Part shown: positions 53,020 to 60,401 of the stretch, one piece after another
Position numbering within the stretch: the first letter of the stretch is position 1
How the letters are laid out: each line of letters starts with the position of its first letter
Origin: Marinobacter denitrificans
GTDB lineage: Bacteria > Pseudomonadota > Gammaproteobacteria > Pseudomonadales > Oleiphilaceae
Length of the DNA: 64,000 nucleotides
NCBI RefSeq assembly: GCF_008795955.1
Contig: NZ_VMHN01000010.1
Coordinates: 62,001-126,000 of the forward strand
Reading direction: 5' to 3'
Program-made: the position numbers and the translations under genes
The notes under the pieces: model-generated
The model's database searches: none
What the model saw: the letters and a program-made list of their open reading frames with translations, nothing else
What the model was told of the DNA's origin: nothing

Positions 53020-53652
53020 ATGAACAAGTATTCCAGTTCTATTCTTGCTGGTGCAGTTGCACTTGCTTTCTCTGGAGCAGCCAATGCTGCAGTGATTGAA
53101 GCCTCTGACGCAGGCGTCATGACTACCGATGTCGCTAACGCGACCGTTATAGACTTTAACGATGGCACCTGCGGACCGGCGAGCTGCTCAGGCCAGTACA
53201 GTATTGTAAGTGGCTCCACCGGACAAAATGCTGCGCCTCCAGGAGTTGTGGACAACTACCTGACAGTCCCCAACCCCGATAGCAGTGGCACTGCCAGCGT
53301 GAGCCTCGGAACGATATCGAATTACTATGGGCTTTACTGGGGCTCCATTGATACCTATAACAGCATTTCCTTTCTGCTGGATGGTTTGCTCGTAGACAGC
53401 TTCACCGGTACCCAGATCGCCGCCGTCATCCCCGGAAGCGCTGACGGCAACCAAAGCTCTGACAGCACCAACCGTTACATCAACTTCTTCTTCGGAAGTG
53501 AACTGTTCAACGAAGTGCGTCTGAGCAGCACCAACTACGCCTTCGAGAGCGACAACCATGCCTTTGCCAGAGTACCGGAGCCCGGCACCCTGGCATTGTT
53601 CGGACTTGGCCTTGCCGGCCTTGCCTATACGCGTCGCCGTAAATCTGCCTGA
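53020..53652 (+). CDS. PEP-CTERM sorted exported protein
   Basis: A 210-residue secreted protein. It has an N-terminal signal peptide (cleavage near AANAA, residue 23) and a C-terminal PEP-CTERM sorting tail from residue 185: VPEPGT, a hydrophobic helix and the basic end YTRRRKSA. The middle is Ser/Thr/Asn-rich and unlike any enzyme I know. Exosortase (EpsH/XrtA) would cleave near the PEP motif during surface or exopolysaccharide export; no exosortase gene is in the window. A -24/-12 promoter and inverted repeat lie directly upstream, and a perfect hairpin follows. Confidence 0.88.
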   Translation: MNKYSSSILAGAVALAFSGAANAAVIEASDAGVMTTDVANATVIDFNDGTCGPASCSGQYSIVSGSTGQNAAPPGVVDNYLTVPNPDSSGTASVSLGTISNYYGLYWGSIDTYNSISFLLDGLLVDSFTGTQIAAVIPGSADGNQSSDSTNRYINFFFGSELFNEVRLSSTNYAFESDNHAFARVPEPGTLALFGLGLAGLAYTRRRKSA

Positions 53653-53667
53653 TCCTGCAGTGAAACC

Positions 53668-53692
53668 ATCGGGGCACCGCGTGTGCCCCGAT
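53668..53692 (+). terminator. Hairpin after the PEP-CTERM gene
   Basis: A perfect 10-bp stem ATCGGGGCAC / GTGCCCCGAT with a 5-base loop, 15 bases after the stop. It is followed by CTTCCT rather than a full T run. The hairpin would also read in the minus direction just past the kinase-like gene. Confidence 0.65.
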
Positions 53693-53707
53693 CTTCCTGC
53701 CCGCAAG

Positions 53708-54550
53708 TCAAAGCCGCGCTATCACTCCCAGATTACGCCTGCACGCATCGAGATAGGATGCCCCGAAGAGATTGTAGTGGTTGAGGGTGTGATAAAGGTT
53801 ATAGATCGCCCGCTTGGCGGCGTAAACCTCTGTTCTTGGATAAAACCGATCGTAGGCGCGGTAAAAGGCTTCTGAAAAGCCACCAAACAATTCGGTCATG
53901 GCGATGTCCGCTTCCCGGTCGCCGTAATAAACCGCTGGGTCAATCAACCAGGGGCCAGCGTTGCCGAACAGCACATTTCCGGACCAGAGGTCGCCATGGA
54001 GCAAGCTGGGATGTTCACAGTGTCTGTTGAGGAATTGCGCCAGAGAATCGCTCTTTTGCGCTAGCACAAGCTCGAATTCTTCCCTCACCTGCTGGTTACG
54101 GACCATCCCTACCTGAAAACCCAGGCGGTCTTCGAGGAAAAAATCTCCCCAGTTGTCCGTCACACGATTCTTCTGAAGTGACAACCCGATCATATTGTCA
54201 CTCTCAAACCCATAGTGGGGCTGACGAACGGCATGCATACGGGCCAGCCCCTCCCCCAGCATTGTCATTGCGGCCTCATTTGCCGGGCCGGGGCTAATGC
54301 GGGGGATGACCAGTTCCCGCTCCGACACCGATTTTACCGGCGGAACACGCGGAGCGCTGATACCGGCTTCTTTCAGGGTCCTTGCCAACAACTCAAGCCC
54401 CCTGGCCTCGTACAACAGAGCATCGGGAAAAGACGTAGGATTGTTTTTGACGTAATCGACCATATCCACAGTATAACCATGACCCGGATGTAACCCGCAA
54501 ACCCCTTGGCTTTGCGTCGGCCTTGGTTGATCATGGTCCAGGAAAGGCAC
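53708..54550 (-). CDS. Fructosamine-kinase family protein (YniA-like)
   Basis: A 280-residue aminoglycoside-phosphotransferase-fold protein. The catalytic loop LLHGDLWSGNVLFG and metal loop IDPAVYYGDREADIAM are intact, as is the C-terminal YHTLNHYNLFG. GTG 54550 is taken as start because the residues before VDYVKNN (CGLHPGHGYTVD) line up with the N-lobe of E. coli YniA; ATG 54463 would drop that part and leave 251 residues. The N-terminal lobe is still a little shorter than in YniA and has no clear glycine-rich loop. It would phosphorylate ketosamines or related sugars. The gap to the divergent DUF1232 gene is only 20 bases. Confidence 0.8.
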   Translation of the reverse strand: MPFLDHDQPRPTQSQGVCGLHPGHGYTVDMVDYVKNNPTSFPDALLYEARGLELLARTLKEAGISAPRVPPVKSVSERELVIPRISPGPANEAAMTMLGEGLARMHAVRQPHYGFESDNMIGLSLQKNRVTDNWGDFFLEDRLGFQVGMVRNQQVREEFELVLAQKSDSLAQFLNRHCEHPSLLHGDLWSGNVLFGNAGPWLIDPAVYYGDREADIAMTELFGGFSEAFYRAYDRFYPRTEVYAAKRAIYNLYHTLNHYNLFGASYLDACRRNLGVIARL

Positions 54551-54570
54551 TTCAATACAGGTATCTGCCC

Positions 54571-54996
54571 ATGGCTACTTTCAGCGAAAGCAAGGCAAAT
54601 GAACAGTTGAACACCGAGGCCGACAAGATTCGCCGCGATGATGTGGCTGATCTGCTAAGCCGTCAGAAGGCCATTGAGGACAAAGTCAGAAGCAGTGGCA
54701 AGTTAAGCCGTTTCAGCACCGACATCCGCCTGATGTTTGCCATGCTGGGTGACTATTGGCAGGGGAATTACCGGCAAGTACCATGGAAAAGCATTGCGGC
54801 CATCGCCGGCGCACTGATCTATGTACTTAATCCCCTGGACCTGATTCCTGACCTGCTGCTGGGGATCGGCTTCCTCGACGACGCCGGCGTGGTGGCTGCC
54901 TGCCTGGCCTTCGTGGAATCCGACCTGCTTCGTTATGCTGCGTGGAAGGAGCAGGCTGAACAAACGGCCCCCACAATGGTGCAGGACCACCAATAA
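54571..54996 (+). CDS. YkvA-family (DUF1232) membrane protein
   Basis: A 141-residue protein. The first 60 residues are charged and helical; the DUF1232 core follows: VPWKSIAAIAGALIYVLNPL, then DLIPDLLLGIGFLDDAGVV, a short hydrophobic hairpin with the family Asn-Pro-x-Asp-x-Ile-Pro-Asp motif. Function is unknown. ATG 54571 is chosen over an upstream in-frame codon at 54523 because that part has no family similarity and lies within the divergent kinase-like gene. Confidence 0.85.
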   Translation: MATFSESKANEQLNTEADKIRRDDVADLLSRQKAIEDKVRSSGKLSRFSTDIRLMFAMLGDYWQGNYRQVPWKSIAAIAGALIYVLNPLDLIPDLLLGIGFLDDAGVVAACLAFVESDLLRYAAWKEQAEQTAPTMVQDHQ

Positions 54997-55100
54997 CGCA
55001 CAACATCAGGGCACTGGCAAGCCGGTATCCCGCGCCGGCCGCCCTCTTATAGCGCTCAATAATCGTCTAATCCATTACCCATCCTGGTTTTGCCTCACAA

Positions 55101-55116
55101 CGGAACACTCCTTGCT
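55101..55116 (+). promoter_or_regulatory. Possible sigma-54 promoter of the ammonium transporter
   Basis: CGGAACACTCCTTGCT has GG and GC 12 bases apart and an exact TTGC, but three mismatches in the -24 half. Ammonium transporters are often under NtrC and sigma-54 control. No NtrC-type GCAC...GTGC site was found upstream. Confidence 0.35.
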
Positions 55117-55144
55117 TGGTGTGCACGCTATCAATGCACAACCA
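55117..55144 (+). repeat. Inverted repeat in the amt leader
   Basis: TGGTGTGCA and TGCACAACCA form a near-perfect inverted repeat (one bulge) around a 9-base loop, ending at the ribosome site AGGAG (55144-55148). In RNA the stem would sit next to the ribosome site and could affect initiation. Confidence 0.45.
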
Positions 55145-55158
55145 GGAGCATCAAACCC

Positions 55159-56367
55159 GTGGAGATCACGAGTGCAGTACATACCCTGACCGAAAGCGCC
55201 AACACCCTGTTCATTCTTATCGGTGCCATTATGGTACTCGCCATGCACGCCGGCTTCGCCTTCCTGGAAGTGGGCACTGTGCGTCACAAAAACCAGGTCA
55301 ACGCCCTGGTAAAGATCATGACGGATTTCGGCATCTCAGCCGTCGCCTACTTCTTCGTCGGCTACTACATTGCCTATGGCAGCCATTTCATGGCTGGCGC
55401 CACCGAACTGACCGCCGCCAATGGCTACGACCTGGTCAAGTTCTTCTTCCTGATGACTTTCGCCGCGGCCATTCCTGCCATTGTCTCCGGCGGCATAGCC
55501 GAGCGCGCCAAGTTCTATCCGATGCTGATTGCCTCGGGCCTGATCGTGGCGTTCGTATACCCGTTCTTCGAGGGCATGATCTGGAACGGCAATTACGGCT
55601 TTCAGGCCTGGCTGGAGAACCAGTTTGGTGCAGCATTTCACGACTTTGCCGGCTCCGTTGTAGTGCACGCTGTCGGCGGCTGGATCGCCCTGGCTGCGGT
55701 GCTTCTGCTCGGTGCTCGAAAGGGCCGATATCGCAATGGCAAAGTAGTGGCCTTTGCACCGTCCAACATACCGTTCCTGGCACTCGGCGCCTGGATTCTC
55801 ACCGTGGGCTGGTTCGGCTTTAACGTGATGTCAGCCCAGACTCTGGACGGCATCAGCGGCCTGGTGGCCGTGAACAGTCTGATGGCCATGGTGGGCGGCG
55901 TTCTGGTGGCCATGCTGGTCGGCCGCAAGGACCCGGGCTTTATCCACAACGGGCCGCTCGCTGGCCTGGTGGCCGTATGCGCCGGCTCGGACCTGATGCA
56001 CCCGGTTGGTGCGCTGATAACCGGTGGCATTGCCGGTGCCATATTCGTTTACATGTTCGAATGGGCCCAGGACAAGATCGAGCGCCTGGACGACGTGCTG
56101 GGTGTCTGGCCGCTGCACGGTGTGTGTGGTGTCTGGGGCGCGATTGCGGCCGGTATCTTCGGCCAGGAAGCCTTCGGGGGCCTGGGTGGTGTCAGCCTGA
56201 TGTCACAGATTATCGGTGCCGTGGCCGGCGTTGCTGTGGCCTTTATCGGCGGCCTGATTGTCTACGGTATTGTCCGCGCCATTTCCGGCCTGCGCCTGAC
56301 TGAGGAAGAAGAGTTCAACGGTGCGGATGTCAGCATTCACCGCATTGGCGCCACATCGCTGGAGTAA
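55159..56367 (+). CDS. amt: Ammonium transporter
   Basis: A 402-residue Amt/Mep/Rh channel with about 11 membrane segments. The twin pore His region reads AGSVVVHAVGGWIAL and WPLHGVCGVWGAIA; FGFNVMSAQT and LEVGTVRHKNQVNALVKI are also family signatures. GTG 55159 lies 10 bases after AGGAG and gives the usual periplasmic N-terminus. No glnK (P-II) gene is adjacent, unlike the common glnK-amtB pair. It moves ammonium into the cell. Confidence 0.92.
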   Translation: MEITSAVHTLTESANTLFILIGAIMVLAMHAGFAFLEVGTVRHKNQVNALVKIMTDFGISAVAYFFVGYYIAYGSHFMAGATELTAANGYDLVKFFFLMTFAAAIPAIVSGGIAERAKFYPMLIASGLIVAFVYPFFEGMIWNGNYGFQAWLENQFGAAFHDFAGSVVVHAVGGWIALAAVLLLGARKGRYRNGKVVAFAPSNIPFLALGAWILTVGWFGFNVMSAQTLDGISGLVAVNSLMAMVGGVLVAMLVGRKDPGFIHNGPLAGLVAVCAGSDLMHPVGALITGGIAGAIFVYMFEWAQDKIERLDDVLGVWPLHGVCGVWGAIAAGIFGQEAFGGLGGVSLMSQIIGAVAGVAVAFIGGLIVYGIVRAISGLRLTEEEEFNGADVSIHRIGATSLE

Positions 56368-56379
56368 ACACGGCTGCCA

Positions 56380-57480
56380 TTAATCGCTGTAGCCGGTCAG
56401 TTCCATATAGCCCACCCCCGGGTGGGAACCGGTAACAGAGACCGGGCTTTCCCAATAGGGATAAAGCCCGGTATTCCAGTAATTGCCGGGCGGTGCTGTG
56501 ATAGTCACGTCCACATCATACTGAGGAATGGTCAATCGCCACGCAACAGGCACTCGGCCCTGTTCTGATTCATGCCAACTGCTCGGTGACAGGGTAACAT
56601 CCTCGCTGCCCAGCGCGTCGACCTCGCCCCCGGGCCTGATCCAGCTACCGGCCAGAAAGGCGCCGTCATCCTCCCGCAGGCGAAATCCCATCAGCTTCTC
56701 GCCCCCGTCCAGATGCAGGGCAAACCAGTCCCACCCCTGCTGGCCGCCCTTGAGAAACTGGCTGCTCCATTCACGATCAAACCACCCCTTCCCGGAAACC
56801 TCCAGGGTTTCCCCACCCAGCGTCACCGTGCCCTCAATCCGCAGATCCACCAGGCTGAAATACATGGAGCCTTCACCACTGGCGGACTTGGCACTGAAAC
56901 CCTTGTCGCCGTGAGCCACCATCCTGTTGGTGTTGCTGAGCCGCAGATCGTAGGCCCAGCCATCGCCCTGGGCCCGCAAACGCCAGTGATCAGAATCCGG
57001 CACCGCCCTCAGCCGCCAGTCATCCAGCCACACTTCGAATGGCTCCGCCGTGGCACCCGTATGACCGACATCGCCACGGGCCAGTTTCTCAGCAAACCAG
57101 TGTTCACCGTTAAACGACACCGCGCCATGGGCCATCCAGGCTGCTTCCAGAGGCCAGTTATCAGGGTTGGGGGCCTCACTTTCGACAGATCGAGGCTGCA
57201 GTGCCTGGCGGAACTGGGTCCATTGCACGCCCAGAGGGTCACCGTCAGAGGTTTCCAGGTTGGCAGTGAGGTACCACCACTCAATGCGATGTTGCGGATG
57301 TGGCCCCCAATCCTCGGGAAAGGTGAGGGTATCGCCGGGCTGTGGTTGCAGGAAACCGGACGCGTCCACGTCTGCCGGTTGCTGGGCCAGCCCGGCGAAG
57401 CCAGCCTCGGTTGAGGAATCCGAGCAAGCTGCCACCATCATGGCCAAACAAAGCACAGTAACACCGGCACGCACTCTCAT
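56380..57480 (-). CDS. AttH/CrtC-like lipoprotein with lipocalin-like domains
   Basis: A 366-residue exported protein with a lipobox VAAC (Cys19). It has the two-domain lipocalin-like fold of the AttH/CrtC family: HRIEWWYLTANLETSDG near residue 64, AHGAVSFNGEHWFAEKLARG, then GWFDREWSSQFLKGG and WDWFALHLDGGEKLMGFRL. CrtC members are carotenoid hydratases, AttH members are partners of ABC exporters. Its ATG overlaps the stop of the FtsX-type permease gene by 4 bases, supporting the second role. It is the last gene of the operon and ends 12 bases from the convergent amt gene. Confidence 0.87.
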   Translation of the reverse strand: MRVRAGVTVLCLAMMVAACSDSSTEAGFAGLAQQPADVDASGFLQPQPGDTLTFPEDWGPHPQHRIEWWYLTANLETSDGDPLGVQWTQFRQALQPRSVESEAPNPDNWPLEAAWMAHGAVSFNGEHWFAEKLARGDVGHTGATAEPFEVWLDDWRLRAVPDSDHWRLRAQGDGWAYDLRLSNTNRMVAHGDKGFSAKSASGEGSMYFSLVDLRIEGTVTLGGETLEVSGKGWFDREWSSQFLKGGQQGWDWFALHLDGGEKLMGFRLREDDGAFLAGSWIRPGGEVDALGSEDVTLSPSSWHESEQGRVPVAWRLTIPQYDVDVTITAPPGNYWNTGLYPYWESPVSVTGSHPGVGYMELTGYSD

Positions 57481-59729
57481 ATTTTCACCTGTTGGCCGCT
57501 TGCCCGGTGAACCAGCTGCCGTCGCATCAGGTGTGCAACCACAAGACCCGTGACGACCGCCACCAGTCCCAGTTCCAGCCAGAACCCGGGATACAGCGCC
57601 ATGGGCAATGACCAGCCAAACGCCAGCGGATTAATGCGTGCGACCAGTACCCAGGTCAGCCAGATACCCAGCGGCAGTGCGGCAAGTGTCACTGCCACCG
57701 TCAGGATGACCGACAGGCGCCGGAGCTGACTGCGAATGGCTTTGGCGGGCAGACCCCATATGCCCAGCAACCGGAAGTACCAGACCCGGGTGGTAAAAAA
57801 CACCCAGCTCATGATCAACAGAGCGGCTGCCGCCAGCACCAAGGTCAGCAAACTGATGGCCCGGGTGAGCAGGAAGGTCTGCCCGAATACCCGGGAGGCC
57901 AGGGCGCGGATGCTGGCGTTGTCCCTGACGGTGACGTCGGTTACATTCCAGACCTCCGCAAGCTGCTCACGGATCTCCGCCATCGCCAGTTCGCCGGGAT
58001 TCACCGAGAAACTCTCGAAACGGGCGACAAACCCCTCCGGCAGTGCGGACCCGGCCATTAATATTTCTCCCGCAGGACGGCCGTAGTCCGCGTAGATGGC
58101 CACGACATCGACGCTGATCACCGTGTCCCTCACCAGGACTTCCAGAACATCACCTGGCTCAAGCTGACGGCGACGGGCCAGTTGCTCGTTGACCATCACG
58201 CCGCCCTGTTCAAGCTTCTGCCAGGGTTGATCAACGCTCGCCAGCAGGGTCCAGGCCGCGACAAGGTCGCTGATTGGCGCCAGTGCAAACAGATCAACGG
58301 GGAGTGTTTTATCGCCACCTCCACTTTCACTAACGATGCCAGCCTCGCCGCGGCTCACCCGATGCCAGGGCCCGATGCCTTCAAGACGCCGCAACCGGTC
58401 GGCGGCAAGACTGGCATCAGCCCCGGGCGGCACTTCCAGATAGAATTCTGCCTCCAGGCGCTGGGCCAGCCAGTCGTCGAACGTGCTCTCGAAGGTTGTC
58501 ACCAGTGCCTGTACCGCCAGCACGGTTGCCATGGCGAACTGCAGCGCCACCACCGGCAGCGCCAGCTGCCGGAACATCACCGCCAGTTCCCGATGCCGCC
58601 AGCGTGTGAGCGGGCCCGCTCCATCCAGGCTGGCCCGGTCGGAGAGCCTTTGCGCCAAAAAAGCCAGCACGCCAGGAGTAAGCCAGCCGACACCGACAAA
58701 CACCAGCGCTGTGCCCGCAAAAACCCGGGCCAGCTCCGGGGCCAACGCAACAACCACCAGCCCGGCCAGCACAACCAGCACCGCAGCCAGGCGGGCGCGG
58801 CTTGAGCTGAGAGCGCCTCGCCAGCGCTGCGGCACCAGCCAGTCCACCAGGCAAACTGCCAGCACCAGCAACACCATTACCCCGGCGGCTTGCCATGGCA
58901 AAGCTTCTGCAGAACCGGCATAGAGCGTTACATCAAACAGGCTGTCGAGAGCCTGCCCTAAACCGCTGCCCAACACCCCGGCCAATTGCGTTCCCAGCCA
59001 GAGCCCGGGCAGAACGCAAACGCTGGTCAGTACCACCAACTCCAGCGCCAGCAAACGCCTTACCCGCCCGCGCTGCACCCCGAACCGGTACAACAGGTCA
59101 AAGCTGGCCTGGCGCTGGGCTATGCCCAGACGATGCACACTGCGCACCAGCAGGCCAGTGATAAGCAACACCAGTAGGCTCAGCGCATCCAGATTGAGCA
59201 GAAAGCTGTCTGCCAGTTCGCCCGTGGATGGACCCAGTGAAAACTCCCGCAGGGCATAGCCTTGTGGCAACTCTGCGTTCTCATTGGGGGCCAGCAGGTA
59301 AAGCCGACTGTCATAGCCTTCGCGGGAAAGCCTTTTGGCCTCACTGATATCAAGAAACGGCGTACCATCCAGTTCGCCCGATTTCCCACCCGGGGTCGCT
59401 TCGCCAAAACACCCCATGGCCAGGGGATCGATGCCAATCACCCGGCCTTCAGGCGCGGGGCGCTGCACTTCCAGCCAGGGGGCGACGCACAGGCCATCCA
59501 TCCGCAGGGCTGCAAACTCGGCGACCCCAACAGGCTGTCCGTCGGTCCGCACCACATGAACCCGGGGCGCCACGGCCTCTTCACTCTGGAACAGGCTGTT
59601 ACGGGCCTGATCTGTCAGCACAGTAACCCCGGCCCACAACATGGTGGCCAACACGATCATCAAAGCCAGCGCCGCCAACTGGAACGGATGACGGCGATAA
59701 TGGCTGATGAAAGCCCCTACCAGCATCAT
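57477..59729 (-). CDS. FtsX/MacB-type ABC transporter permease, large
   Basis: A 750-residue permease with an N-terminal membrane segment, a periplasmic domain (about 50-180), a group of membrane segments (about 185-430), a second periplasmic domain (about 440-590) and three further C-terminal segments containing SWVFFTTRVWYFRLLGIWGLPA. The layout looks like two FtsX units in one chain, where Att-type systems often use two separate permease genes. It starts 3 bases after the ATPase stop. Type VII ABC systems of this class act mechanically on lipoproteins or export substrates across the envelope. Confidence 0.85.
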   Translation of the reverse strand: MMLVGAFISHYRRHPFQLAALALMIVLATMLWAGVTVLTDQARNSLFQSEEAVAPRVHVVRTDGQPVGVAEFAALRMDGLCVAPWLEVQRPAPEGRVIGIDPLAMGCFGEATPGGKSGELDGTPFLDISEAKRLSREGYDSRLYLLAPNENAELPQGYALREFSLGPSTGELADSFLLNLDALSLLVLLITGLLVRSVHRLGIAQRQASFDLLYRFGVQRGRVRRLLALELVVLTSVCVLPGLWLGTQLAGVLGSGLGQALDSLFDVTLYAGSAEALPWQAAGVMVLLVLAVCLVDWLVPQRWRGALSSSRARLAAVLVVLAGLVVVALAPELARVFAGTALVFVGVGWLTPGVLAFLAQRLSDRASLDGAGPLTRWRHRELAVMFRQLALPVVALQFAMATVLAVQALVTTFESTFDDWLAQRLEAEFYLEVPPGADASLAADRLRRLEGIGPWHRVSRGEAGIVSESGGGDKTLPVDLFALAPISDLVAAWTLLASVDQPWQKLEQGGVMVNEQLARRRQLEPGDVLEVLVRDTVISVDVVAIYADYGRPAGEILMAGSALPEGFVARFESFSVNPGELAMAEIREQLAEVWNVTDVTVRDNASIRALASRVFGQTFLLTRAISLLTLVLAAAALLIMSWVFFTTRVWYFRLLGIWGLPAKAIRSQLRRLSVILTVAVTLAALPLGIWLTWVLVARINPLAFGWSLPMALYPGFWLELGLVAVVTGLVVAHLMRRQLVHRASGQQVKI

Positions 59730-59732
59730 CGG

Positions 59733-60401
59733 CTAGGGTGTTCCACTCAGGTCGAGCAAATGGTTGCAGCGGCCAGCCAGTTCGCGATCATGAGTGGCCA
59801 GAACCAGAGCACAGCCACTGTTCCTCTGCACGTCAAACAGGCAGTCCGCCACCTCATCGGCGGTATGACGGTCAAGGCTGCCCGTGGGCTCGTCCGCAAG
59901 TATCAGCGACGGCGCCATGGCAAATACCATTGCCAGTGCCGCCCGCTGGGCCTGGCCGCCGGACACCTGGTCCGGATAGCGATCAGCTTCGGCACCCACG
60001 CCCAGCCGTTCCAGCCATCGGCGCTCGCCACCACCCGCAAGGCCGGCCAGGTTTGCCCGCAACTGAACGTTCTCCACTAGCGACAGGGCCGGCATCAGGT
60101 TCGCGTCCTGGAACACCACACCGATGGAGCGTCGCCGCAACTCTGCCCAGCGTGTGTCGAAGTCGCGATTATCAGAGCTGTCAAAGGATTCCCCTGCTAC
60201 CGTTATGACGCCCCCGTCCGCTCTTTGCAGGCCACATAGCAGGTTCAGCAGGGTGCTCTTGCCGGAACCCGAGCGTCCGATAACAGCCAACGACTCCCCC
60301 GGCAAGACACTCAGGGTAAGGCCGGTGAGCACGGAAACCCGTTGTCCACCACTGGCAAACCCTTTGCTCAATCCTTCAATGGCCAGTACCGGGCTCGACA
60401 T
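59733..60401 (-). CDS. ABC transporter ATP-binding protein, LolD/MacB type
   Basis: A 222-residue ATPase. Walker A GRSGSGKSTLLNLL (about residues 37-50), signature VSGGQAQRAALAMVFA, Walker B LILADEPTGSLD and the H-loop LATHDREL are all intact. ATG 60401 shares its first base with the RND pump stop (TAATG) and has GGAG 6 bases upstream; an upstream frame extension lies inside the RND gene. It powers the adjacent FtsX-type permease. Confidence 0.9.
   Translation of the reverse strand: MSSPVLAIEGLSKGFASGGQRVSVLTGLTLSVLPGESLAVIGRSGSGKSTLLNLLCGLQRADGGVITVAGESFDSSDNRDFDTRWAELRRRSIGVVFQDANLMPALSLVENVQLRANLAGLAGGGERRWLERLGVGAEADRYPDQVSGGQAQRAALAMVFAMAPSLILADEPTGSLDRHTADEVADCLFDVQRNSGCALVLATHDRELAGRCNHLLDLSGTP

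Noticed and set aside
54373..54555. Frameshift in the fructosamine-kinase-like gene
   Set aside because: A second frame offers a Met-Ile-Asn-Gln start, but its residues show no kinase similarity. The main frame extends upstream with residues that align acceptably to YniA, so no frameshift is needed.
55117..55144. NtrC binding site before amt
   Set aside because: The half-sites are GTGCA...TGCAC, the reverse of the GCAC...GTGC order expected for NtrC, and they lie downstream of the candidate promoter.
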